Of a stretch of 64,000 nucleotides of DNA, positions 28,623-41,027 are shown piece after piece. The stretch is from Candidatus Tectimicrobiota bacterium (lineage in GTDB: Bacteria; JACPUC01). The stretch spans positions 62,001 through 126,000 of the forward strand of contig JACPUC010000012.1 of NCBI GenBank assembly GCA_016192455.1, read 5' to 3'. Made by a program: the position numbers and the translations under genes. The notes under the pieces were generated by a model. It saw only the letters and a program-made list of their open reading frames with translations. It was not told the DNA's origin and made no database searches. The stretch's first letter is position 1. Each line of letters starts with the position of its first letter.

Positions 28623-28999
28623 TCATCCTCCACGTCCTGGTGAGCCTTGCCCTCATCCTCATCGTGCTGCTGCAGACCGGCAAGGGGGCTGCCCTTGGGG
28701 CCATGTTCGGGGGCGGCTCCAATCAAACCATCTTCGGCAGCCGCGGCGCCGCGACCTTCCTCAGCAAGCTGACCACCGCCGCCGCGATCATCTTCATGTT
28801 GACCTCTCTCTCCCTCTCCATGCTCTATAGCCGCGCCCCCCGGACCTCCGTGATCCAGCCCGAATCATCCGAGTCCGGGCCCGCTCCCCTCGCCCCGCCG
28901 TTGACGGAGTCGCAGCCGACGCCTGGCGCTCCAGCCGGTCAGACCGGCGCGCCGCCTGGCGCTCCGACCGGCGCCCCGGCTCCGGAACCGCAGAAGTAA
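28607..28999 (+). CDS. secG: Preprotein translocase subunit SecG
   Basis: 130 residues from a GTG start inside the end of tpiA. Two membrane helices (about 1-22 and 50-72) flank the conserved cytoplasmic loop LLQTGKGAALGAMFGGGS, the SecG signature. The C-terminal tail is a Pro/Ala/Gly-rich extension of about 50 residues (GAPAGQTGAPPGAPTGAP), longer than in E. coli. SecG assists SecYE during export. The position after tpiA is common in bacteria. Confidence 0.93.
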   Translation: MYTALIILHVLVSLALILIVLLQTGKGAALGAMFGGGSNQTIFGSRGAATFLSKLTTAAAIIFMLTSLSLSMLYSRAPRTSVIQPESSESGPAPLAPPLTESQPTPGAPAGQTGAPPGAPTGAPAPEPQK

Positions 29000-29234
29000 G
29001 GCCGGCTTACTCTGCGCGCCCTCCGACGCGACGGGTAGAGAAGGGGGGAGAGGCGAGCGCGTGGTGCCGGGGCCCACCTGCGAGAGGTTCGAGCCCCCTC
29101 CCCGAAGCGCTGGAAACAATTGCTCCAAACGCTGCCGCAGGGGGCCCCTTGGTGTTGACCTGTGACCAAGGACGCCGCACGGCGCCGAGCCGCGACCGAG
29201 GTGGGATACGGGTGCGGGCGCGGAAAGGCCGCCC

Positions 29235-31394
29235 ATGATTATTAAACGGCTCCTCATCCTCACGCCGCTGGCGGTGTTCCTCTTCTTCCTCGTTTCCTTC
29301 CTCGTCGCCTCCCGAAACTTTGACCGCAAGATCAACCAGCTCATCCTCAGCTCGTCCGGGGATGCCGAGAAGCTGAACCCGGTCCTCTCCCTGGACAGCG
29401 CCTCGAGCGACATCAACGGCTTCGTCTTCAACGGCCTCGTCAAGTACAACGAGCATCAGGAGCTCGTCGGCGACCTGGCCACCGGCTGGCGTATCGAGCA
29501 GGAGAGCTGGTTCTACCTGAAGCCCGACGCGGAGCTGGCGCCGGAGGAGGCGGTGGCGCGCCTGCGGCAGGAGCTGGCGGGGGGCGGCCTCGAGGCGGCT
29601 CAGATCGTCAGCCTCGAGGTGGCGCCGAAGCGCGGCGTGCACCTGCTTGCCCGGCGGGCCGGGAAGTTCATCGAGAGCGAGCTGCGGAAGGTGGTGCCGG
29701 AGCAGCTCCTGCGGCCGGTGCATACCCTGCCGATCATGGTGGAGACCTCGCGCAAGCTGGCGGACGGCCAGCCGGCGAACGCCGCGGCGGTCATCGCGCG
29801 GCTCACCGCGGCCCTCGCCGCCCACCCAACCCTTGGCGCACAGCTCCTCGAGGTGATCCCCGACGCCTCCTATCGCTTCGAGGTCGTGGCCCTGGGCGAG
29901 GTGGGGGAGCTTCGGGCCTGGCTCGAGGCGTTCGGCGAGGAGCTGGCGGAGAAACCCGCGACCCCTGCCGCGGCGAAAAAGCCAGCCCCCCTCCTGCGCA
30001 TCGCCGCCGCCGGTCGCGAGCTCTTCGTGCACGAGCCGATCATCACCTTCTCGCTGCGCGACGACGTTCGCTGGCATGACGGCAAGCCGTTCACGGCGGA
30101 GGACGTTGAGTTCACCCTGCAGGCCATCCTGGACGAGAAGACGAACACGGTGCGCCGCCCCATGTTCGATCTGGTGAAGTCTTTCACCATCGTCGACCCG
30201 CAGACCGTGCGGGTGCGCTACAAGCGCCCCTTCTCGGCCAGTCTGCCCAACTGGAGCATGGGGATCATCCCGAAGCATCTCTTCGCGGGGCAGGACATCA
30301 ACAGCAGCCCCTACAACCGCCGCCCCATCGGCACCGGCCCGTTCAAGTTCGAGGAGTGGGTTTCAGACGAGCAGATCACCGTGGTGGCGAATCCCGACTC
30401 CTTCGAAGGCCGCCCGTACCTGGACCGCATCGCCTACCGCATCATCCCCGAGGCGCCGCTGACGGAGCTCGAGTTCATGACCAAGGGCGTCGACCTGCAC
30501 GCGCCGCAACCGCAGCAGTACGCGCGCATCTCCGCGGATGAACGCTTCCAAGTTCTGGAGCGCCTCGCCAACGGCTACACCTACATCGGCTACAACCAGA
30601 AGGTCGAGCTCTTCAAGGACGTGCGCGTGCGCCGCGCCCTCACCATGGCGATCAACCGGCAGGAGATCGTCGATTTCCTCCTCTACGGCCTGGGGGTGAT
30701 CAGCACCGGCCCCTTCCCGCCCCAGATGTGGTACGCCAATCCCGATGTGCCGCCCATCCCGTACGACCCCGCGCGGGCCAAGGCTCTGCTCGCCGAGGCG
30801 GGTTGGAGGGACAGCGACGGCGACGGCATCCTCGACAAGAACGGCAAGCGCTTCTCCTTCGTCCTCATGACGAACAACGGCAACATCGTGCGCCAGAACG
30901 TGGCGGTGCTGGTGCAGCGCGCCTTGAAAGAGATCGGCATCGAGGTGGAGATCGAGCTCTACGAGTGGTCGGTCTTCATCCGCGACAAGATCAACCCGCG
31001 CAACTTCGAGGCCTGCGTCCTCGGCTGGTCGCTGAGCCTCGACCCCGACGTCTACGAGCTCTGGCACTCGAGCCAGATCGAGAAGGGGTTCAACTTCATC
31101 GCGTACAGCAACCCGGAGGTGGACCGCCTCCTGGAACTGGGCCGCACGACCTACGACCAGGGGGAGCAGGAGAAGGTCTACCGCCGCATCCACCAGCTCA
31201 TCTACGACGACCAGCCCTACACCTTCCTCTTCGTCGCCAAGGCCACCCCGGCCCTGCACCGCGATGAGTTTCGCATCCGCCGCCAGGTCGACCACCAGGT
31301 CATCACCGAGCCGATCCGGATGACCGAGGTCGGCCTTCTCTACTACCTGACAAAATGGTATCGTGCGCGCTACGGAGCCATGCTGGCGCAGTAG
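29235..31394 (+). CDS. Peptide/nickel-type ABC transporter substrate-binding protein with a large insertion
   Basis: 719 residues, about 150 longer than typical DppA/OppA proteins. A hydrophobic N-terminal segment (5-25) without a lipobox suggests an uncleaved anchor or a signal peptide. SBP family 5 hallmarks: LVGDLATGWRIE, then ITFSLRDDVRWHDGKPFTAE, RPIGTGPFKFEEW, DVRVRRALTMAINR and AGWRDSDGDGILDKNGK. Between the first two (about residues 90-255) lies an alpha/beta-like insert rich in Ala, Glu and Leu, ending in a Pro/Ala/Lys linker. The ligand is unknown. First gene of a three-gene importer with DppB- and DppC-type permeases. Confidence 0.87.
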   Translation: MIIKRLLILTPLAVFLFFLVSFLVASRNFDRKINQLILSSSGDAEKLNPVLSLDSASSDINGFVFNGLVKYNEHQELVGDLATGWRIEQESWFYLKPDAELAPEEAVARLRQELAGGGLEAAQIVSLEVAPKRGVHLLARRAGKFIESELRKVVPEQLLRPVHTLPIMVETSRKLADGQPANAAAVIARLTAALAAHPTLGAQLLEVIPDASYRFEVVALGEVGELRAWLEAFGEELAEKPATPAAAKKPAPLLRIAAAGRELFVHEPIITFSLRDDVRWHDGKPFTAEDVEFTLQAILDEKTNTVRRPMFDLVKSFTIVDPQTVRVRYKRPFSASLPNWSMGIIPKHLFAGQDINSSPYNRRPIGTGPFKFEEWVSDEQITVVANPDSFEGRPYLDRIAYRIIPEAPLTELEFMTKGVDLHAPQPQQYARISADERFQVLERLANGYTYIGYNQKVELFKDVRVRRALTMAINRQEIVDFLLYGLGVISTGPFPPQMWYANPDVPPIPYDPARAKALLAEAGWRDSDGDGILDKNGKRFSFVLMTNNGNIVRQNVAVLVQRALKEIGIEVEIELYEWSVFIRDKINPRNFEACVLGWSLSLDPDVYELWHSSQIEKGFNFIAYSNPEVDRLLELGRTTYDQGEQEKVYRRIHQLIYDDQPYTFLFVAKATPALHRDEFRIRRQVDHQVITEPIRMTEVGLLYYLTKWYRARYGAMLAQ

Positions 31395-31436
31395 CGGCGC
31401 GCTCTCCCGAGGCTGCCGCGGTCGGAGCGCTCGACC

Positions 31437-32396
31437 ATGTCCTCGTACCTCATCCGGCGCATTCTGCAAAGCATCCCGGTGCTCATCGGCATTACGGTGC
31501 TGTCGTTCGCCATGGTGCACATTGCGCCGGGCTCACCAATGGGGCAGTACCTGGACCCGAAGGTCCCCCAGAAGGTGGTGGAGCAGTGGGAGAAGAACTT
31601 CCACCTCGACAAGCCGCTCCACGTGCAGTACTGGCACTGGCTGCGCGACTTCGTGAGCGGCGACCTGAAGAGCTTCAAGGACGGCCAACCGGTCATCACC
31701 AAGATCCTTCAGCGCCTGCCGGCCACCATCCTGCTCAACGTCGTCGCCACCATCATCATCTTCTCCCTCGCCATCCCACTCGGCGTCTTCTCTGCCACAC
31801 GCCAGTACTCCGCCGCCGACCACATCTTCACGTTCTTCGCTTTCTTGGGCATCTCGCTGCCGAGTTTCTGGATCGCCTACATGCTCATCCTCCTCGTCGT
31901 GCAGGGGTTCGGTCTGCCGGTGCTGGGAGCCCGCACCTTCGGCCTCGTCGAGCTCGCCCCCATGGCGGGCTTAGCCGACCGTCTCTGGCACCTCGTGCTG
32001 CCGGCGACGATCGCGGCGATCACCGGTATCGCCAGCCTGTCACGCTACATGCGCGGCAGCATGCTGGAGGTGAACCGGCAGGACTACATCCGCACCGCCC
32101 AGGCCAAGGGCCTCTCCGAGCAGGACGTGCGCTACCGCCACGCCATGCGCAACGCCCTCCTCCCCATCGTGACGATCTTCGGCTTCCTCATCCCCAGCCT
32201 CATCGGCGGCTCCGTCATCATCGAGTCGATCTTCGCCTGGCCGGGCATCGGCCGCCTGGGCTACCAGGCCGTCCTGTCGCGCGACTACCCGGTCATCATG
32301 ACCCTCAACACCATCTCCGCCGTCCTCGTGCTGGCGGGCAACCTGGTCGCGGATGTCCTCTACGCCTGGGTCGATCCGCGCATCCAGTACCGATAA
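31437..32396 (+). CDS. DppB-type ABC transporter permease
   Basis: 319 residues and six membrane helices. The start MSSYLIRRILQSIPVLIGITVLS is typical. The cytoplasmic EAA loop is visible in SRYMRGSMLEVNRQDYIRTA followed by AKGLSEQDVRYRHAMRNALLP. It pairs with the DppC-type permease 9 bp downstream. No ATPase genes follow within the window, so the ATP-binding subunits must be encoded elsewhere. Confidence 0.92.
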   Translation: MSSYLIRRILQSIPVLIGITVLSFAMVHIAPGSPMGQYLDPKVPQKVVEQWEKNFHLDKPLHVQYWHWLRDFVSGDLKSFKDGQPVITKILQRLPATILLNVVATIIIFSLAIPLGVFSATRQYSAADHIFTFFAFLGISLPSFWIAYMLILLVVQGFGLPVLGARTFGLVELAPMAGLADRLWHLVLPATIAAITGIASLSRYMRGSMLEVNRQDYIRTAQAKGLSEQDVRYRHAMRNALLPIVTIFGFLIPSLIGGSVIIESIFAWPGIGRLGYQAVLSRDYPVIMTLNTISAVLVLAGNLVADVLYAWVDPRIQYR

Positions 32397-32405
32397 GGGA
32401 GTCCA

Positions 32406-33308
32406 ATGTCTGCCGCCGATGCCCTCGCCCTCGATGAGACGGCGCCGCCGTACAGCTTCTTCGGCGAGTTCAAGAAGCGCTTCCTGCGCAACCGCCTGGC
32501 GATGGGCGGCATGGTGGTGGTACTGGCGCTCTTCATTCTCTCCATCATGTGGTGGGTTTTCGAACTCAAAGACCTCAACATCCCCTACGATCCCAACGCC
32601 ACGAACGTGGCCGCGCAGCTCCGGGGGCCATCCCTGGCGCACCCGCTGGGGACCGATCAGCTCGGCCGCGATGTCCTCTCGCGCACCCTGCGGGGCGCCC
32701 GCATCAGCCTCACGGTGGGCTTCGTCGCCGTCGGCATCTCGGTCAGCATCGGCGTGCTCGTCGGCAGCCTGGCAGGGTTCTTCGGCGGCTGGGTGGACTC
32801 CCTCCTCATGCGCCTCGTCGATATCGTCATCGCCTTCCCCAGCTTCTTCCTCATCCTCACGGTCGTGGCCCTCTTGAAGCCCAACTTCTGGAACGTCATC
32901 ATCGTCATCGGCATCACCGGCTGGACGGGGACGGCTCGCTTCGTGCGCGCCGAGTTCCTGTCGCTGAAGGAGCGCGACTTTGTGCAGGCGGCCTTCGCCA
33001 TCGGGGCGCCCTCGCGGCGCATCATCCTCCTCCACATGCTGCCGAACGCCCTGGCGCCGGTCCTCGTCTCCGCCACGCTGGGGGTGGCCGGGGCGATCCT
33101 CACCGAGGCCGGCCTCAGCTTCCTCGGCTTCGGCGTGCAGCCGCCGCGGCCGACCTGGGGGAACATCCTCTCCGAAGGCCGGCTCTACATCTTCGACGCC
33201 TGGTGGCTGACGGCTTTCCCGGGCCTCGCCATCCTCCTCACCGTCCTCGCCTTCAACCTCTTCGGCGAAGGGCTGCGCGACGCCCTCGACCCGCGCCTGA
33301 AAACGTAG
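32406..33308 (+). CDS. DppC-type ABC transporter permease
   Basis: 300 residues. After an N-terminal segment with one helix, the family-typical HPLGTDQLGRDVLSRTLRGA appears, then the EAA loop FVRAEFLSLKERDFVQAAFA followed by GAPSRRIILLHMLPNALAP. The C-terminal GEGLRDALDPRLKT is the usual DppC ending. Forms the pore with the upstream permease. Followed 121 bp later by a small cupin gene on the same strand. Confidence 0.92.
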   Translation: MSAADALALDETAPPYSFFGEFKKRFLRNRLAMGGMVVVLALFILSIMWWVFELKDLNIPYDPNATNVAAQLRGPSLAHPLGTDQLGRDVLSRTLRGARISLTVGFVAVGISVSIGVLVGSLAGFFGGWVDSLLMRLVDIVIAFPSFFLILTVVALLKPNFWNVIIVIGITGWTGTARFVRAEFLSLKERDFVQAAFAIGAPSRRIILLHMLPNALAPVLVSATLGVAGAILTEAGLSFLGFGVQPPRPTWGNILSEGRLYIFDAWWLTAFPGLAILLTVLAFNLFGEGLRDALDPRLKT

Positions 33309-33429
33309 CCGCCATGCAGCCCGGCGCTCCACTCCCTATGGTGACATCGCCCCCCGCCGGCGTCGCCAGGCTTCGCCAAGCACGAAGCCGAGCGCCTCAG
33401 GCCGGGGCCGAGGCAGGAGAGAGCAAACG

Positions 33430-33753
33430 ATGGATGTGATCAGGGTTTTTGAGAAGCAGCAGTTCGCCGCCGAGAAGATGAAGAAGGTGGGCCTTTTTGA
33501 TACGCAGAACCTCTTCTGCGACCTCTACTGCCTGGAGCCTGGGCAGGAGCAGAAGAGTCATACCCATGCGCATGAGGACAAGGTCTACTTCGTGCTCGAG
33601 GGCAAGGTTCGCGTGCGCATCGGAGGTGACGAGAAAGAGCTGAGCGCCAACATGCTCACGCTGGCGCCGGCGGGTTCGGAGCACGGCGTGGCGAACCATA
33701 CCAACACCCGCAGCACGCTCCTTGTCTTTATGGCGCCGAAGCCGCAGCACTGA
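33430..33753 (+). CDS. Small single-domain cupin protein
   Basis: 107 residues. The cupin motif 1 is recognisable in QKSHTHAHEDKVYFVLEG with the metal-binding histidines, and motif 2 in LTLAPAGSEHGVANH. Such proteins bind a divalent metal and act as isomerases, oxygenases or small regulators; the activity cannot be told. ATG is preceded by AGGCAGGAGAGAGCAAACG, giving a good ribosome binding site. It follows the Dpp-type permease genes and is convergent with the carbon-nitrogen hydrolase pseudoenzyme. Confidence 0.83.
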   Translation: MDVIRVFEKQQFAAEKMKKVGLFDTQNLFCDLYCLEPGQEQKSHTHAHEDKVYFVLEGKVRVRIGGDEKELSANMLTLAPAGSEHGVANHTNTRSTLLVFMAPKPQH

Positions 33754-33884
33754 GGCGCGCCGCCGAGACGCCCCTGCGGCGCAGCGCGGCGCCGCCACAT
33801 CAGCTCCCTCCCGTCAAGCCGGTCCTCCCCTTCACGCCGCCGCGGGCCACACCGGCTCGCTGCGGCGCCCCCCCTTTCTGCGGG

Positions 33885-34910
33885 CTAACTCCCCGGTCGC
33901 TGCCAGATGCCCGCCTCCAGCAGGCGCTCGATGCTGGCGCGCACCGCTTCCGCCCGCACCTTGAGATCGTGCGACAGGGGCGAGTCGAGGGCGGCGTTGA
34001 CGGGCATGATGGGACGCTCGTAGATTTTCCGGTAGACCTCGGTGCGCAGGTCCTTCAGCCAGTTGCCGAAGGTGGTCTGGGCGCGGAAGCGCCGCTGCGC
34101 CTCGATGTCGATCTGCGCGGCGGCGAAGGTGGAGCCGGGCGCCGAGGCGTCGGCCAGGACGTTGCCGCGGAAATCCACCACCATCGAGTGGCCGCCGAAA
34201 ATGCTGACCGCAGCCCGGCTCTCTTGCCTGGGGTAATAGTCGCCGGAGTTCGGCGAGACGACGTAGCAGTTGTTGTCGAGCGCCCGCGAGCGCGTCTGCA
34301 GCTCATAGGTGCCGCGGCTGGGGAAGGGCTCGTGCGCCGTCGGGATGCAGAGGACCTCGGCGCCGTTCATGGCGAAGCCGCGCGACATCTCCGGGTAGTA
34401 GCGGTCCACGCTGACCATGGCGGCGAGGCGGCCGATGGACGTGTCGACCACCGGGAAGAAGGCGTCGAGGTCGTCGCCGTACTCCTCCACCCAGCGGTCC
34501 CAGATGTCGTGCGGCGAGGCCAGCGCCTCGCGCGGGAAGAGGTTGATCTTGTGGTAGCGGAGGATGATGTCGCCGTTCGGCGCGATGATGATGGCGGTGT
34601 TGAAGACGCGGTCCACCTTGGCGTTGCGGGCGGTGAGCTGGGCCATGAGGTAGCAGCCGATCTCCTGGGCCTTCTTGCCGAGGGCGTCGGTCTCCGGCCC
34701 GGGAATCTCGGTGGAGTAGCCCTTCGACGGCAGCCCCATGACGACGCACTCCGGCAGCGCAATGAGCTTCACCGGCAGCTCCAGGGAGGTGAAGAAGACC
34801 GCCAGCTCGAGGCAGTCGTTGATGTGGTCGAGGTTGCGCCGCACGTCCTCGCGTCGGTCGAGCGCCCAGAACGTCGGTTGCAGAGCGATGGCTGAGTAGA
34901 GCGGGACCAT
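33885..34910 (-). CDS. Carbon-nitrogen hydrolase homologue with Ser in place of the catalytic Cys
   Basis: 341 residues from the ATG at 34910 (MVPLYSAIAL). Glu54 (ALPEC) and Lys121 (RYHKIN) are intact. At the nucleophile position the sequence reads MVSVDRYYPE with Ser167 (AGC at 34412-34410), where the homologues read ITCGEIAYPE and MCYEMIVPE. The rest aligns well with the CN hydrolases at 13095 and 19150. The protein may be inactive on amides, use serine, or have another role. It lies convergent to the Dpp-type transporter and cupin. Confidence 0.83.
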   Translation of the reverse strand: MVPLYSAIALQPTFWALDRREDVRRNLDHINDCLELAVFFTSLELPVKLIALPECVVMGLPSKGYSTEIPGPETDALGKKAQEIGCYLMAQLTARNAKVDRVFNTAIIIAPNGDIILRYHKINLFPREALASPHDIWDRWVEEYGDDLDAFFPVVDTSIGRLAAMVSVDRYYPEMSRGFAMNGAEVLCIPTAHEPFPSRGTYELQTRSRALDNNCYVVSPNSGDYYPRQESRAAVSIFGGHSMVVDFRGNVLADASAPGSTFAAAQIDIEAQRRFRAQTTFGNWLKDLRTEVYRKIYERPIMPVNAALDSPLSHDLKVRAEAVRASIERLLEAGIWQRPGS

Positions 34911-35229
34911 GATCACAACTCCTGACGAGGCTCGTGGGAGCAAGGCTGGCGCGGGGCGCTCGCGAAAGGAGCCGCCGCTCGTCCCGCCTGATCGGCACGG
35001 TGATGAAGCTTACCGGGGTTAAGGGTGCGGGATCAAGCTGAAGGAGGGCGCCCCTGCCGCCCCATGCGCCGCACGCGCGGTGGAAGGGGGCTCTCCGCGC
35101 CCGGCGGCGCGGCGGCGGCCGGGTGCATCGCGCTCAGGCGGAGGGGACCAACGATCTCCCGCAGCGACATCTCCTCGGAGATTCCTCTTGCCGAACCTCG
35201 AAAGCGTCTGCTGCATTCCGAGACGCAGC
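34911..35229. other. Intergenic region without a gene
   Basis: A 319-bp gap between the DUF364 gene and the carbon-nitrogen hydrolase gene. GC-rich; I see no convincing reading frame, RNA or promoter in it. Confidence 0.5.
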
Positions 35230-36066
35230 CTAGCGGACCGTCACCTCGCTGGGCCGCAGGGTGATCTTCTCCGCGCAGGTGCCGAAGAGGTGGTAGGCCG
35301 AGCCGGCCTCGGCGAGGAGGTCGAGGAGGAGGTCCGGTTCGTAGATGGAGATGCCGCCGAGGCAGGTGACGCCGCGCGCGAAGTAGGCGGTGGGCACCAT
35401 GCTCGCGGTGGGGCCGGCGATGATCACCTCCGTGCCGGGTTGCACGTGCGCCAAGAGGCCGTCGATGGTGTTGTTCACGATGGTCGTGCCGGTGAGGATG
35501 ATGAGGTCGGCCTTGGGCAGCACCTCGCCGGCCTGCTCGGGCCAGCGGTGCAGCGGCAGTTCATCCTGCTTCAAGGCGGCGGGGTTCTTTTCGAGCACCA
35601 GAAAGGAAGCCTGCTGCCGCTTCAGCTCGCGGATGAAGGGCGTGAAGGCGCCGACGAGGACGACGCTGCGGAAGCTGCGGAAGTCGATCTCCTCGATGGC
35701 GTCGCGCCGCCGCTCGATGATGTAGCCGTGCGGTTCGTGCCCCGCCCAGAGGTGGGCCGAAAGCGCATTGAGGAGGGCCACGGCGATGCTGCTCTTCAGG
35801 ACGTTGGCATCGCCCGCGTAGGAGAGCAGTTCGACGGCGGGCAGGCCGCGGAGCTTCCCCGCCTTCGGCATGCGGGCCGCCGTGGTCGGGCAGCAGACCG
35901 CCTCCGGGATGTCGCCGATCGCCGTGAAGGCGATGCCGGCTCGGCCGGAGCTGAGCTTCAGGCCGGTGAAGAAAATGCCGACGACGACGCGCTCGACCCT
36001 GAGGCTCTCCAGCTCACCTCCCAGCTCCTCTCGCAGTAGCGCGACGGTCTCCTGGGTGCTGCTCAT
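35230..36066 (-). CDS. DUF364/DUF4213 protein (putative heavy-metal chelatase family)
   Basis: 278 residues from the ATG at 36066; ATGs at 36069 and 36072 directly follow GGGAGGAG and are also possible. N-terminal half (1-120) resembles the DUF4213 domain with GIFFTGLKLSSGRAGIAFTA. The C-terminal half has a Rossmann-like DUF364 domain with VVLVGAFTPFIREL, ILTGTTIVNNTIDGLL and IIAGPTASMVPTAYFARG. Homologues have been linked to metal or cofactor handling, often near molybdoenzymes. It sits 263 bp downstream of the molybdenum hydroxylase on the same strand, which agrees with that role but does not prove it. Confidence 0.75.
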   Translation of the reverse strand: MSSTQETVALLREELGGELESLRVERVVVGIFFTGLKLSSGRAGIAFTAIGDIPEAVCCPTTAARMPKAGKLRGLPAVELLSYAGDANVLKSSIAVALLNALSAHLWAGHEPHGYIIERRRDAIEEIDFRSFRSVVLVGAFTPFIRELKRQQASFLVLEKNPAALKQDELPLHRWPEQAGEVLPKADLIILTGTTIVNNTIDGLLAHVQPGTEVIIAGPTASMVPTAYFARGVTCLGGISIYEPDLLLDLLAEAGSAYHLFGTCAEKITLRPSEVTVR

Positions 36067-36329
36067 CATCATCTCCTCCCGTGGTGGCACGCCCGAGCGT
36101 CGTATCCCTAGTGATCTCCGACACCAAGCGCCGGCACCGCTACCGCGGGGGACGTGGTGTCGGCGCCGCGGAGCCCCGCCGGCCATGTCTCTCGCAAGAG
36201 GCGCACCCCTCTCTGCGAGCTGCTTGCAACGCGCGGCGGGGGAGGGGAGTGGGAATCCCCCAGGGAACCCGCGTACCCATGGCGCCTGCAACGCCCCGAC
36301 CTCGTCGGAAAAGGTAGCAGACTGACGAC

Positions 36330-39380
<3,051 letters not shown>

Positions 39381-39466
39381 ATGATCTGCCCTCCTGTAGG
39401 GGCTGGGACATGGTCGGAGGCGTGGAAGGGAAGCGGGAACCTCATGCGAAGCGCTGTCGTTCCTAT

Positions 39467-39495
39467 TGATTAGTCTGCCATCTCGCCCCTGTCAA
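39467..39495 (-). promoter_or_regulatory. Promoter candidate for the molybdenum hydroxylase
   Basis: On the minus strand a perfect -35 TTGACA (39495-39490) lies 17 bp before a poor -10 TAATCA (39472-39467). The -10 is weak, so an activator or a different element may be needed. Confidence 0.4.
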
Positions 39496-39983
39496 CGCCT
39501 TTCCTCCCCGAACGCGCACCCTCGTCGCAGGCTGCCCGCCGCAGCTCCGAGCGCGCCCTCCGCAACCAAACAGGCCCGGCCGCCGGCCGCCGGTCCGTCC
39601 GACCTGGCACGCCGACGTGCAAAGCCGACACGCCTCACCTCCCTGGCGGCGCTACGGCGCACTTCTCGGCGGGCGGGACGAAACGGATGCAACGACGTTC
39701 CCTGAGGCGGGATCATCTGGGATGACGAAGAGGGGATACGGGTAGCATCCCCTCCTCCTCGAACACCTCGCAGACGCCTTGGCCTGCGTCAACCAGCAAG
39801 CCTCGGAGCCGCCTCTGCGCTTCTCCACCTGACCCCCGCCCCCCGCGGCCCCTCGTCCGCGCCCTGTGCGTTCCGGGGAGGGGGGGATCGCGCTTCCCTC
39901 GCCTGGCTCTGCACGACCTCGCCGCGCTGCCCCGGCCGGTTCAGAGCCGGGAGCGCCTCCCGGATACCAGATCGGCCTCTCCC
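39496..39983. other. Intergenic region without a gene
   Basis: About 490 bp between the 3' end of the binding-protein gene (minus) and the promoter of the molybdenum hydroxylase (minus). GC-rich, low complexity in parts, no reading frame with plausible start, length and composition was found, and no RNA gene recognised. Confidence 0.45.
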
Positions 39984-41027
39984 CTACTTCGGCACGAAAG
40001 CGAAGGAGAAGGTGTCGGGGAGGAAGCGGGGTGGAAATCCCTTGCAAGCGCTGGCGGAAACCTTCCCTTTCTCCCCGCCAACCTCGGCGGAGCAGAAGAG
40101 CTTCTGCACCTCATCGGTGAAGCCCCGTAGGTCATCGAGGGAGCTCTGATTCCAGGTCGTCAGGTACTGGCCCGTGAGGGCTTTCTGGAGCATCTCGCGG
40201 CCCGCCTCATCTTCAATGCCGACGATCTTGGCGAAATCCTTCCACACCTCGGGATGGCTGTTGATGTACCCCACCGCTTCCTTGTAGGCGGCCACAAAGC
40301 CACGCACCGCCTCGGGGTGCTTGGCGATGAAGTCCTCGTTCGTGGTGATGGTGACGAGGAGCATATCCTGCCCGGTCTTCTCCTTCCAGAACTTGCCGAT
40401 ATCCATAATGGAGCGGAACGGCTTGGTGGTGAGGAACTTCGACGTGAGAGGGTGGAGCGTCAAGACGGCGTCGAGTTCACCTTTCTCCAGCAGGTTCGCC
40501 TGGAGAACGGGCGAACCGTAGCGCAGCGACGCATCAATGAGGGGATCGAAGCCGAAGTACTTCTTGCCAATGGTGCGGAACACCATCGACGTGGTGCCGG
40601 CTGGTCCGCCGAAGACACCGAGGCGCTTCCCCTTCAGATCGGCAAAGGTCTGAATCGGCGAGTCCTTGCGCACGAGGATGTCATTGACGAAGCCGATGAG
40701 GGGAAAGACCGTGACGAGCTTCATGCCCTGGGAACGGAAGAGCACATTCGAGGCCCAGGCGGGAAAACTGATGTCGACCTCATTCCCTGTCAACGCCGTA
40801 TAGAGAGCCGACACCGAGACCACATCGCGGCGGATGATGCGGAGGCCGTGCTTCTCCGCAATCTTCTGGCGTTGCATGATCTCCACCGGGAACATCTGCG
40901 TCCCTTGCAGGACGTAGACCCGCACATCGACCAGCCCTTGCGCCCGAGCCGCGAGGCCCATCCCCAGCAGCAGCCCAAGCATGACGCCGCACGTGATGGT
41001 TCGCCGTAGCCAGGTTGTGTGCCGCAT
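39984..41027 (-). CDS. NitT/TauT-type ABC transporter substrate-binding protein
   Basis: 347 residues from the ATG at 41027 (MRHTTWLRRTITCG) with a signal peptide ending near ARAQG. GGAGGAGCGT lies directly upstream. The body follows the SsuA/TauA/ThiY pattern: VEIMQRQKIAEKHGL, ALTGNEVDISFPAW, FADLKGKRLGVFGGPAG and GELDAVLTLHPLTSKF. Ligands in this family are sulfonates, nitrate, pyrimidines or aromatic acids. It is downstream of a nitrilase gene (41218) on the same strand and divergent from the matching permease and ATPase. Confidence 0.87.
   Translation of the reverse strand: MRHTTWLRRTITCGVMLGLLLGMGLAARAQGLVDVRVYVLQGTQMFPVEIMQRQKIAEKHGLRIIRRDVVSVSALYTALTGNEVDISFPAWASNVLFRSQGMKLVTVFPLIGFVNDILVRKDSPIQTFADLKGKRLGVFGGPAGTTSMVFRTIGKKYFGFDPLIDASLRYGSPVLQANLLEKGELDAVLTLHPLTSKFLTTKPFRSIMDIGKFWKEKTGQDMLLVTITTNEDFIAKHPEAVRGFVAAYKEAVGYINSHPEVWKDFAKIVGIEDEAGREMLQKALTGQYLTTWNQSSLDDLRGFTDEVQKLFCSAEVGGEKGKVSASACKGFPPRFLPDTFSFAFVPK

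Noticed and set aside
29000-29234. Possible tRNA gene after secG, because of a GGTTCGAGCC sequence and because secG is followed by a tRNA in E. coli
   Set aside because: The T-arm would have an A:C mismatch and no acceptor, D or anticodon arm could be paired.
36180-36320. Further copy of the hairpin repeat after the molybdenum hydroxylase gene
   Set aside because: Only short G- and C-runs are shared; no ordered set of hairpins could be found.
39496-39983. Open frames on both strands
   Set aside because: Arg/Pro/Ala-rich composition typical of GC-rich shadows, no ribosome binding site and no recognisable motifs.
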